The notes below the pieces were generated by a model that saw only the letters and a list, made by a program, of their open reading frames with translations, made no database searches and had not been told where the DNA came from. A program made the translations under genes and the position numbers. DNA of 35,121 nucleotides. It comes from Comamonadaceae bacterium (GTDB lineage Bacteria > Pseudomonadota > Gammaproteobacteria > Burkholderiales > Burkholderiaceae). The stretch spans positions 1-35,121 of the forward strand of contig CANCGU010000003.1 in the NCBI GenBank assembly GCA_947377705.1, in the 5' to 3' direction. Shown piece after piece: positions 7,997-15,691 of the stretch (position 1 is the first letter of the stretch; the number at the start of each line of letters is the position of its first letter).

Positions 7997-8722
7997 ATGG
8001 ACGCACGAACTCAAGCAAGCAAGATCAAGGTCGCTTGCTCTAACTGCAATCTGCGAGAGTTGTGCATGCCAGTCGATTTGAGTCCGGCAGATATGGATCG
8101 AATCGAAGAGGTGGTTTCATCACGACGCAAAGTGATGAGGGGCGACAATTTATTTCAGAATGGCGAAAAGTTCAAAGCGCTGTATGCCATACGTATTGGA
8201 TTTTTCAAGACAAGTTTTGCGTCACCCGACGGCCGAGAGCAGGTGACCGGGTTCCAAATGGCGGGTGAAATCATGGGGCTGGATGGCATTGTCAATGATC
8301 GTCATACCTGTGACGCGATTGCTTTAGAGGATGCCGAAGTTTGCGTGATGAACTTTGATCACATCGAAGCGCTGTCTCGCGAGATCACAGGTTTGCAGCG
8401 CCATGTGCACAAAATCATGAGCCGTGAAATTATGCAAGACCATGGTGTGATGCTGTTGCTGGGTAGCATGCGTGCGGAAGAACGTCTGGCCACTTTCTTG
8501 CTCAATTTAGGGCAGCGTTTGCACACCCGAGGCTTCTCGCCCTCGGAGTTGGTTCTGCGTATGACGCGTGAGGAAATCGGTAGCTATCTCGGTATGAAAA
8601 TCGAAACAGTTAGCCGAACTTTTTCAAAATTCGTCGATGACGAGATCGTCGAGGTCAAACAACGTCAAATCCGTATCTTGAATATGGAAGCGCTGAAGCA
8701 ATTGGTCAGCCCCCAAAATTGA
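7997..8722 (+). CDS. fnr: FNR-type oxygen-responsive Crp/Fnr transcriptional regulator
   Basis: A 241-residue protein from the ATG at 7997, preceded by GGTGA; an in-frame TTG at 7991 is too close to that site. Cys14, Cys17 and Cys23 (CSNCNLRELC) and Cys116 (EVCVMNF) reproduce the spacing of the four [4Fe-4S] ligands of E. coli FNR (C-x2-C-x5-C and 93 residues to the fourth). A cNMP-binding-like beta-roll, dimer helix and C-terminal helix-turn-helix follow. The recognition helix IETVSRTF carries the E-xx-SR triad (Glu203, Ser206, Arg207) that reads TTGAT half-sites. It is therefore very probably an oxygen sensor that binds TTGAT-N4-ATCAA. The roughly 110 bp upstream are AT-rich and show no FNR site. 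The gene is convergent with phaC, 11 bp apart. Confidence 0.93.
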   Translation: MDARTQASKIKVACSNCNLRELCMPVDLSPADMDRIEEVVSSRRKVMRGDNLFQNGEKFKALYAIRIGFFKTSFASPDGREQVTGFQMAGEIMGLDGIVNDRHTCDAIALEDAEVCVMNFDHIEALSREITGLQRHVHKIMSREIMQDHGVMLLLGSMRAEERLATFLLNLGQRLHTRGFSPSELVLRMTREEIGSYLGMKIETVSRTFSKFVDDEIVEVKQRQIRILNMEALKQLVSPQN

Positions 8723-8733
8723 TCGGTGTGATT

Positions 8734-10461
8734 TCAATCGTTGTAGCGAACCTGAACATAAGAACCAGGTGCATTTTGCAGCGAGGCGGCATTGGCAATT
8801 CCCTTGGCTTTCATGGGCGTGCTGCTTTTCTGTTTGAGCCAAGTGCACCAAGCAGGCCACCACGAACCCTCATGAATGGGCGTCTTGGTTTGCCATTCAT
8901 CTGAATCCACCCAGCCATGGCCTTTTGGCATGCTGTTGATTTGATAGCTTCGATGCGGATGACCAGGCTCCGAAATAATGCCGGCGTTATGCCCCCCAGC
9001 GGCCAGAATAAACGTAGTTTCGGTATCGGTAGATGCGTGAATTTTGTAGACTGATTTCCATGGCGAAATATGGTCGCGTGTGGTCCCCACCACCATCAAG
9101 GGTTGTTGAATGTCCATCAAGTCCACGGCTTTGCCATCGACGCGGTAATGACCTTCGCTGAGTGAGTTGTTCAGAAATAGCGAGTCTAAGTACTCTGTGT
9201 GCATCCGCGCGGGGAGGCGGGTGGTGTCTTTGTTCCAGCTCACCATGTCATTGCCAATCTCTTCGCGGCCCAATAAATAGCGTTGCGTGTTGCGAGACCA
9301 AATCAAATCACGCGAATTCAAAAATTGGAATGAACCCGCCATTTGTTTGCCTGACAGGTAGCCGGTTTTGGCCATCTCTTCACGCAGCGTCAGCAACTGG
9401 TCGTCATCGATGAAAACGCCCAGTTCGCCAGGCTCAGAAAAATCAGTTTGTGCCGCCAGCAAGGTGACGCTAGCCAAAGGCGATTTTTTGTTTTCTCTCC
9501 CTAAAACCGAAGCGGCAATTGACAAGAATGTGCCACCCAAGCAATAACCCATCGCATGCAAACGATGGGTTGTCGACAGAGATTGAACCGCCTTGATGGC
9601 ATCAAATAAACCCATCTGGATGTAATCATGCATGCCTAGATCGCGGTCTTTGCTGTCAGGGTTGCGCCAAGACACCATGAAGACGGTAAACCCTTCGCTG
9701 ACCAAATACTTCACCATGGAGTTGTGAGGGGACAAATCCAAGATGTAGTACTTCATGATGCAAGAGGGCACGATGAGCAGTGGCTCTGGATGCACTTTGC
9801 TGGTGGTGGGGGTGTATTGAATCAGTTCAATCAAATTGTTTTTGTAAACCACCTTGCCAGGTGTGATGGCGACATCTTTCCCCACTTCATAAGACGACGT
9901 GATCGCTTCGGGCGAATCGATCTTGAAGTGCTGTGCCGATATTTTTTTCAAATCATCCGCATATTGCTGCATGCCTTTGAGCAAGCTTTGGCCACCTGTT
10001 GCGGTGATGTTGTCCAAGACTTCGGGATTTGTGGCGGCCCAGTTGGACGGGGAGACCGCATCTAGCCACTGGCGCGTAAAAAACCGCATCAGATGCTCAT
10101 GGTGTTTGGACATGCCTGTCACATGGAGGGATTCTTTCCACCACGCTTCGTTGGCTTGGTAGTTGTCTTTGAGTAATTTGTAGGGCCAGTTCGACCATGC
10201 TTTGTTGTCGAACCGGACGTCTTTCGCGTATGGCGTGTTGTCGGGGTTGGTGTTGACTTGTTGAGAGACGGTGTCTTGGCAAAGCTTGGCTGCCAGCTGC
10301 ATCAACGCAATTTGCTTGGCCGGCGAAGCGCTCAGGTGCATCGCCCAGTCTGCATAGGCCAAGGCCAATGAAATGGGCGATAACCCCATGGCCAATTTGG
10401 AGAGTTGGGCATGAACCAAGTCGTCGAGCGACGGGGTGGGTGATGGGGTTGTATGTTTCAA
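8734..10461 (-). CDS. phaC: class I poly(3-hydroxyalkanoate) synthase PhaC
   Basis: A 575-residue class I PHA synthase. It polymerises (R)-3-hydroxyacyl-CoA, usually 3-hydroxybutyryl-CoA, into storage granules. The lipase-like box GYCLGG holds the catalytic Cys307; Asp463 (TTRDHISPW) and His491 (GGHNAG) complete the triad, at the usual spacing. The N-terminal PhaC_N domain is present (DNKAWSNWPYKLLKDNYQ). The start codon is TTG at 10461, with AAGGA five bases upstream; no ATG or GTG with a better site lies nearby. It is the second gene after a methyltransferase, with a gap of 12 bp, and probably shares its promoter with an FNR-type site. No phaA, phaB or phasin gene is adjacent. Confidence 0.94.
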   Translation of the reverse strand: MKHTTPSPTPSLDDLVHAQLSKLAMGLSPISLALAYADWAMHLSASPAKQIALMQLAAKLCQDTVSQQVNTNPDNTPYAKDVRFDNKAWSNWPYKLLKDNYQANEAWWKESLHVTGMSKHHEHLMRFFTRQWLDAVSPSNWAATNPEVLDNITATGGQSLLKGMQQYADDLKKISAQHFKIDSPEAITSSYEVGKDVAITPGKVVYKNNLIELIQYTPTTSKVHPEPLLIVPSCIMKYYILDLSPHNSMVKYLVSEGFTVFMVSWRNPDSKDRDLGMHDYIQMGLFDAIKAVQSLSTTHRLHAMGYCLGGTFLSIAASVLGRENKKSPLASVTLLAAQTDFSEPGELGVFIDDDQLLTLREEMAKTGYLSGKQMAGSFQFLNSRDLIWSRNTQRYLLGREEIGNDMVSWNKDTTRLPARMHTEYLDSLFLNNSLSEGHYRVDGKAVDLMDIQQPLMVVGTTRDHISPWKSVYKIHASTDTETTFILAAGGHNAGIISEPGHPHRSYQINSMPKGHGWVDSDEWQTKTPIHEGSWWPAWCTWLKQKSSTPMKAKGIANAASLQNAPGSYVQVRYND

Positions 10462-10473
10462 AATTATCCTTAG

Positions 10474-11313
10474 TTAATGAGGTAACCCGAGATGGACCAA
10501 TCCGTACATGGGGCCACCTGAGAAAGGGGTGAGCAGCAACTCAGCCACACAGCAAACCAAGCCGTATGCCTCCGAGACGCTGCGCTGTGACAAAACTTTG
10601 AGTCTGGGGTGTGCCGAGGCAATTTGCGTTGCATTGTGGCTGCCCCATGTAAATTCAGCACCTGTAGGGCCCACGCTCGGATGAAACGCAGCCTGCCCAA
10701 TCCCAATGGGGGACATGAAGTCGAAAATGATTTCAGAGCCCGGTGGCGCATGTTCCCCCACCTCAGCAAGTACCGCTTGTACTTGCTGAGGGGTGAGGTA
10801 CATCAATACGCCTTCGCAAATTAAAAAAACAGGTCGTGCGCGTGGACCTGTGGGGAGCTTCAAGTGTTTCCACCATCCAGGTTGCGTGATGTTGATGGTT
10901 TTGTTTTGACAATGCGGTTGAAGGAACTGAAAACAGCAATGGCGTAGGCGAATGACTTCAGCCAAATCTGCATCAATCCAGTGATTGCTCCCATTGTCGA
11001 ACCACTGAAAATAGCTGGAGAGCCCCGACCCCAAATTCACGCCTGAGCTTTTTGGGTGGCGCGCGAAGAAATGCAAGCCTACTGCCTTGATGACTTCTGT
11101 TCGCCACAGCACATTGAGCACGGTGGCCCAGTCGCTCAAGTACCTTTCCACATTGGTTTGCAGCGCCTCTAGCACGGGTGTAGCATATAAATCATGCGGA
11201 TCAAGCTGAGGCAACCATCGGGCACCCTGGGCGCGTGCTGCCAATGGAATCAACAAAGTGCTGGGCACGTAGCCGAGCGACTTGATGGAGGGATCCATGG
11301 ATGTGCGTTTCAT
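10474..11313 (-). CDS. SAM-dependent methyltransferase, leucine-carboxyl-methyltransferase/PPM1 (COG3315-like) family
   Basis: A 279-residue class I methyltransferase. The SAM-binding segment reads GVNLGSGLSSYFQWF, with the acidic WIDADLAEVIRLR after beta-2, and the downstream motif PVFLICEGVLMYLTPQQV is the hallmark of the LCM/PPM1 and TIGR00027/COG3315 families. Members O-methylate carboxyl groups or polyketides; the substrate here is unknown. It sits 12 bp upstream of phaC in one transcription unit, an unusual partner for a PHA synthase. The ATG at 11313 lacks a well-spaced ribosome binding site (AGGAGA lies about 20 bases upstream); ATG 11298 is an alternative. A perfect FNR box lies at 11368. 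Confidence 0.8.
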   Translation of the reverse strand: MKRTSMDPSIKSLGYVPSTLLIPLAARAQGARWLPQLDPHDLYATPVLEALQTNVERYLSDWATVLNVLWRTEVIKAVGLHFFARHPKSSGVNLGSGLSSYFQWFDNGSNHWIDADLAEVIRLRHCCFQFLQPHCQNKTINITQPGWWKHLKLPTGPRARPVFLICEGVLMYLTPQQVQAVLAEVGEHAPPGSEIIFDFMSPIGIGQAAFHPSVGPTGAEFTWGSHNATQIASAHPRLKVLSQRSVSEAYGLVCCVAELLLTPFSGGPMYGLVHLGLPH

Positions 11314-11367
11314 GGTGTGGTTGTGTTGTGAACATCTCCTTTTTAAAACAAGGCACAGGCCGTGACG

Positions 11368-11381
11368 TTGATAAGTATCAA
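11368..11381. promoter_or_regulatory. perfect FNR box between methyltransferase-phaC and HD-GYP genes
   Basis: TTGATAAGTATCAA is an exact match to the FNR consensus TTGAT-N4-ATCAA. For the leftward methyltransferase-phaC operon a -41.5 position predicts a start at about 11333, with TAAAAA (4 of 6) at the -10 position (11345-11340). For the rightward HD-GYP gene (ATG 11409) activation at -41.5 would place the start inside the gene. For that gene the site is more likely to repress or have no effect. Binding by the FNR encoded at 7997 is inference. Confidence 0.75.
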
Positions 11382-11408
11382 TTCACCGTGAATTAATAAA
11401 GTTAAAAA

Positions 11409-12671
11409 ATGAAGCTTATCTCTCTCTCCGAACTGCTAACGGCGATATCGCGGGCGCTGGACACCATGCATCCTGCGCTTCAGGCGCATCAAGCACGCAC
11501 CTGCTTGATTGCTTGCCGCTTGGGCCTAAAACTGGGGTTTGCGCCAAAAGACATGCGGCAATTATTTTGTGCAGCGTTGTTGCATGACATTGGTGCGATT
11601 GGTTTAAAGACGCGATTAGATTTGATGGATTTTGAGGAGGTGGATGCCCACCTACATGCTTTTATGGGTGCGGCACTTGTAGAGAAATCAGCACTCCTAA
11701 AAGATACAGCGCCCATCATTGCCTATCACCATGTTTTATGGAATCACGGTGCGGGACAGCTGTATCAAGGTCATGCGGTGCCAGAGATGAGTCATTTGAT
11801 TCATCTGAGTGACCGTATCGAGGTGCATTGTCATGGCGACAATGTGCTTGCTCGCGCAGAAAATATTAGACAAGGCATTGCCAATCAATCGGGTCATACA
11901 TTCAAGCCCGAGTATGTGGACGCATTTTTGTCTGTTTCAGCACATGATTTTTTCTGGTTTGAATTGGCAGAAAATAACCTCGACGCGTTACTTGTCGATT
12001 TAATTCCCGATGTCGAAATGTCGGTGAGCTTGGATGTTTTAGAGGAGTTCTCTGAGTTTTTATCTCTGGTTGTAGATTCGCGAAGTCGTTTTACCGCACG
12101 CCATTCGTCTGGTGTGGCATCCGCGGCTAAATTTTTGGCTGAAAAAATGATGCTGTCGCCAGACGAAATTCAAGAAATAAAAATTGCAGGATTTCTGCAC
12201 GACATTGGCAAGTTATCGATTCCTGTCGAGCTTCTTGAGAAGGCAGGGCCGCTTTCACCCGATGAGCGTGCATTGATGAAGTCACATGTTTATATGACTT
12301 ACAAAATTCTGTCCAAAGTACATGGCTTGGCTTCGATCACGCAGATTGCATCTGCGCACCATGAGCGAGGTCAGGGCGAAGGGTATCCAATCGGCTTGAA
12401 ATCGGACGCGCTGAATTTGTCACAAAAAATAATGGCTGTTGCCGATGTGTTCACTGCGTTGACAGAAGACCGCCCCTACCGTGTGCAAATGACGAAGGCG
12501 CAGGCGCTGGATGTTTTGAAGAAAGAGGCAAACGCACACGACTTGGATGCGTCAGTTTGCGCATGCGTTTTCCAGCACTACGAAGCTTTGAATACGCATG
12601 TCATGCAAGCACAGCAACACGCAGTTGAACAGCTCGATATGTTTTGGCGCTTGGCCGCGCAACGACGCTAA
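11409..12671 (+). CDS. tandem-HD (HD-GYP) cyclic-di-GMP phosphodiesterase
   Basis: A 420-residue protein with two HD domains in tandem. The first (about 1-190) keeps the HD pair (LLHDIG, His59-Asp60), the HH pair (107-108) and a later Asp (LSDRIE) but has no GYP. The second (about 205-400) is canonical: FLHDIGKLSIP (264-265), HHERGQGEGYP (317-327) and ADVFTALTEDRPYR. HD-GYP proteins hydrolyse c-di-GMP to pGpG or GMP. No receiver or membrane domain is present, so it is cytoplasmic and regulated by partners or expression. It lies between the FNR-linked phaC operon and the tail of the MSHA operon, convergent with mshG, which suggests a role in pilus or biofilm control. The ATG at 11409 has only an A-rich, weak ribosome binding site. 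Confidence 0.87.
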   Translation: MKLISLSELLTAISRALDTMHPALQAHQARTCLIACRLGLKLGFAPKDMRQLFCAALLHDIGAIGLKTRLDLMDFEEVDAHLHAFMGAALVEKSALLKDTAPIIAYHHVLWNHGAGQLYQGHAVPEMSHLIHLSDRIEVHCHGDNVLARAENIRQGIANQSGHTFKPEYVDAFLSVSAHDFFWFELAENNLDALLVDLIPDVEMSVSLDVLEEFSEFLSLVVDSRSRFTARHSSGVASAAKFLAEKMMLSPDEIQEIKIAGFLHDIGKLSIPVELLEKAGPLSPDERALMKSHVYMTYKILSKVHGLASITQIASAHHERGQGEGYPIGLKSDALNLSQKIMAVADVFTALTEDRPYRVQMTKAQALDVLKKEANAHDLDASVCACVFQHYEALNTHVMQAQQHAVEQLDMFWRLAAQRR

Positions 12672-12701
12672 GCTCCCACTGTAGGGATATCTCGCTGATA
12701 T

Positions 12702-13925
12702 TTATCGAATCAATTGGGTCATGTTCCACATGGGCATGAAGATGCCAAGTAGCAGCACCAGCACCAAACCTGCCATGAAAAGTAACAAGACGGGTTCTAA
12801 CGTTTCACTGAGTTGACTTGCTTCGTATTCAACTTCTTCTTGGTAAAGCGTGGCGAGTTGCTGCACCATGCCTTCAATGTCACCCGTTTCTTCACCCACA
12901 GAGATCATCTGTAGTTCCATGGGGGTGAACAGGCCTGCAGATAAAAAGCAACGCAGCAAACTGTCGCCGTGCGAGACCCCCTCACGCATCAGCAAAATTC
13001 GTTCGCGGTAAAACGAGTTGTCAACCACACGCGACACCAAGGTAAATGCGGTCACGATAGGAACGCCGCTTTTCACTGCGGTTTCAAAGCTACGAAAAAA
13101 CCTTGCTGTGGTGGCTTTGGTCAACACAGGGCCAATCACGGGAATGTGTAGCTTGTATTTGTCCCAGTTGTAACGACCTTCTGGGGTTGATAAGTAATAA
13201 CGAATCGCCATCACTATGACGGCCATGAGGATGAGTATGAGCAACCAGTTTTTGGAAGCAAAGCTTGATACCGCAATCAAGATCACGGTCATGCCAGGCA
13301 AGTCCATGTTCATGCCACTGTAGACATTGCTGAACGAGGGAATCACATACATGGTCATGATGAACATGGCTGCGATGACAGCGCTAAATACAAACGAGGG
13401 GTAGCGCAGAACACCCTTGATTTTTTGTCGCATGCGGCGATCGAAATCAAGCTGTGTGAAAAGTCGATGAAAGATTTCATCCAACTTGCCAGAGCTTTCA
13501 CCGACGCGAATCATGTTGATGTAGTAATCGTCAAAGAAATCAGGGTGTCTAGACATGGCTGCGCTGAGTTCAGAGCCTTTGTCTAAGGACGCATGCAACG
13601 AACGCAGTAGCTTGGTCATCGACGGGTTTCGACTGCTCGTTTTCAAGCCATTCACCGCCTGAATCATGGGGACACCGGCTTTCATGAGGGTGCCCATTTG
13701 TCGGGTCAGCAAGAGCAGATCGGTGTCGGTGAGTTTTTTGGCCCCTTGCAAAGCACGAATCCATCCGGGTTGATCTTTGAGGGGATCTTCTTTCAGTTGT
13801 ACATGAATCGGGGAGATGCCAGTGGAGGTCATCCAATTCACGACGCCTTCGGCATTCGGCGCTTCAACGGTGCCTTGCATCACGTCTCCGCGCTTGTTGC
13901 GTCCTTTGTATTCATAGATTTCCAT
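12702..13925 (-). CDS. mshG: MSHA biogenesis inner-membrane platform protein MshG (GspF/PilC family)
   Basis: A 407-residue GspF/PilC-family protein with the two repeated T2SSF domains. Features are LLLLTRQMGTLMKAGVPM near residue 70, RVGESSGKLDEIF in repeat one, SVGEETGDIEGMVQQLA in repeat two, and hydrophobic helices near 170, 220 and the C-terminus (LLLFMAGLVLVLLLGIFMP). PilC-type proteins form the cytoplasmic-membrane platform on which the ATPase acts to insert pilins. It is the last gene of the leftward mshA operon, 31 bp after mshE. In Vibrio mshG also follows mshE. Confidence 0.92.
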   Translation of the reverse strand: MEIYEYKGRNKRGDVMQGTVEAPNAEGVVNWMTSTGISPIHVQLKEDPLKDQPGWIRALQGAKKLTDTDLLLLTRQMGTLMKAGVPMIQAVNGLKTSSRNPSMTKLLRSLHASLDKGSELSAAMSRHPDFFDDYYINMIRVGESSGKLDEIFHRLFTQLDFDRRMRQKIKGVLRYPSFVFSAVIAAMFIMTMYVIPSFSNVYSGMNMDLPGMTVILIAVSSFASKNWLLILILMAVIVMAIRYYLSTPEGRYNWDKYKLHIPVIGPVLTKATTARFFRSFETAVKSGVPIVTAFTLVSRVVDNSFYRERILLMREGVSHGDSLLRCFLSAGLFTPMELQMISVGEETGDIEGMVQQLATLYQEEVEYEASQLSETLEPVLLLFMAGLVLVLLLGIFMPMWNMTQLIR

Positions 13926-13956
13926 GAGATGACCTTGGCTTTCTCGCGCGCACGCG

Positions 13957-15663
13957 TTATTCAGACATCAATGCGTTTTTGGTAACTTCCGCTACCGTGG
14001 TTCGCCCTTGGAAGATCAGATCAAACCCGTGGTGCATGATGCTGTTTCTTCCGATTTGCTGACGCGCGACAGCTTCAAATTCGATGGGATCTTCTTTGTG
14101 CAAGGCCAAGGCCAATTCAGGGGTCATTTCCAACAATTCAAAAATGCCGATACGCCCGTGGTAACCCGAGCCATTGCATGCCGAGCATCCTTTGCCACTT
14201 TTCAGTGTGGCGTTGCTGGGTACTTCGCCGTAATGGCGTTTGACCCATTCCGCTTCGTCTGCAGTGAGCTCATGCGGTTGTGCGCATTCATTGCACACCA
14301 AACGCAGCAAACGTTGTGAAAGGACGGCTCGCAATGTGGTCGCGATCATGAAGCCAGGGACACCCATGTCCATCAACCGCGAGGGTGTGCTGACCGCATC
14401 GTTGGTGTGCAGGGTTGAAAGTACCAAGTGACCCGTCATCGCTGCGCGCGTGGCAATTTCAGCTGTTTCGTTGTCACGAATTTCACCCACCAACAAGATG
14501 TCGGGGTCTTGCCGCAAAAAGGAACGCAACACTTTCGGGAATGTGAGGCCAATTTTTTCGTTTACCTGCACTTGGTTGATGCCACCAATGCGGTACTCCA
14601 CCGGGTCTTCACAGGTGAGAATTTTTACTTCTGTGCTGTTGAGGCGAGACAGTGCGCCATAGAGCGTGGTGGTTTTTCCGCTACCCGTGGGCCCTGTGGA
14701 GAGCACGATGCCACTTGGGGATGCAATGGCTTTGATGAACTTTTGAAACAGTTCCTCTGGCATGCCCAAGGCTTTGAGGTCTTTCATGCCTTGGCTTTGC
14801 ACCAAAATTCGCAGCACCACAGATTCGCCATACTGTGTGGGCATGGTTGACATACGAATGTCAAGCTGCTTGGCTTCTGTGCGGATGGAGATACGGCCAT
14901 CTTGTGGCAAGCGTTTCTCTGCAATGTCCAATCCTGCCATCAACTTTAGTTTGACCACCAGCGGGGGCGCGACCTTTAAGTCTGCCTCGACTTGGGTGTG
15001 CAACACACCATCAATTCGGTAGCGCACCACCAGTTGTTTGTCTTGTGGCTCAATGTGAATGTCTGAGGCGCGTAGCTGTGTGGCATCTCGAAAAATAGTT
15101 TGCAGCAGTTTCACAACGGGGGCATCGGCATCATCCACCGTGGCCGTGATCTGGCTGAGGTTGACGATGTTGCTTTCGTTGTCGACATCAGACTCCACGG
15201 CACGCGCAAAGGCGGTGAGTTGTTCGTCTTTGCTGTAGGCCTGTTCAATCAACGTGTTGAGTTGGTCGTTGGTGATGACGGCAATTTCAAGGGGGCGATG
15301 CAAACTCGCGGACAGTGCATCTTGTGCAGATAGGTTGTATGGGTCAGAAACCGCAACCAAGTAAGTTGTTTTTCGATCCTCTAACACCACAGCCCGGTAT
15401 TTGCGCGACTGCATTTCATCTAGTTTGGTCACTGTGTCCAGATTGACGGTGTAGTTTTTGAGGTCAATATAGGGCAGTCCTTGCTGGGAGGCCAACACGC
15501 GTGCAATTTGCTCTTCGCTCACATAGTTGTTGTCCAGCAGAATCTGCCCCAACTTACGACCTGTGCGCTCTTGCTCAGCGAGTGCTTCAGCCAATTTTTT
15601 AGCCGACAGATAACCTTTGGCGACCAGTTCTTCGCCCAGCATTTGATTTTTAGTTGCTTGCAT
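13957..15663 (-). CDS. mshE: MSHA pilus extension ATPase MshE (GspE/PilB family) with c-di-GMP-binding MshEN domain
   Basis: A 568-residue assembly ATPase. Two MshEN motifs lie at residues 8-31 and 37-60, matching LG-x2-L-x3-G-x6-L-x3-L-x2-Q; the first starts with Met and the second with Lys instead of Arg. In Vibrio cholerae MshE this domain binds c-di-GMP and activates the ATPase (family knowledge). The ATPase domain has Walker A GPTGSGKTTTLYG, an Asp box (CEDPVEYRI), Walker B ILLVGEIRDNETAEIA and the His box GHLVLSTLHTND. A CxxC...CxxC zinc motif is present near CNECAQ and CSACNG. The ATG at 15663 is chosen; a TTG at 15699 overlapping the previous stop would add 12 residues but has no ribosome binding site. 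Confidence 0.94.
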   Translation of the reverse strand: MQATKNQMLGEELVAKGYLSAKKLAEALAEQERTGRKLGQILLDNNYVSEEQIARVLASQQGLPYIDLKNYTVNLDTVTKLDEMQSRKYRAVVLEDRKTTYLVAVSDPYNLSAQDALSASLHRPLEIAVITNDQLNTLIEQAYSKDEQLTAFARAVESDVDNESNIVNLSQITATVDDADAPVVKLLQTIFRDATQLRASDIHIEPQDKQLVVRYRIDGVLHTQVEADLKVAPPLVVKLKLMAGLDIAEKRLPQDGRISIRTEAKQLDIRMSTMPTQYGESVVLRILVQSQGMKDLKALGMPEELFQKFIKAIASPSGIVLSTGPTGSGKTTTLYGALSRLNSTEVKILTCEDPVEYRIGGINQVQVNEKIGLTFPKVLRSFLRQDPDILLVGEIRDNETAEIATRAAMTGHLVLSTLHTNDAVSTPSRLMDMGVPGFMIATTLRAVLSQRLLRLVCNECAQPHELTADEAEWVKRHYGEVPSNATLKSGKGCSACNGSGYHGRIGIFELLEMTPELALALHKEDPIEFEAVARQQIGRNSIMHHGFDLIFQGRTTVAEVTKNALMSE

Positions 15664-15691
15664 TGGAGTGCTTTCTATATTAATTCGACCA

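Noticed and set aside
12681..12701. ATATC-TCGCT-GATAT stem after the HD-GYP gene
   Set aside because: Only five weak A/T-rich pairs and no T run; not supported as a terminator.
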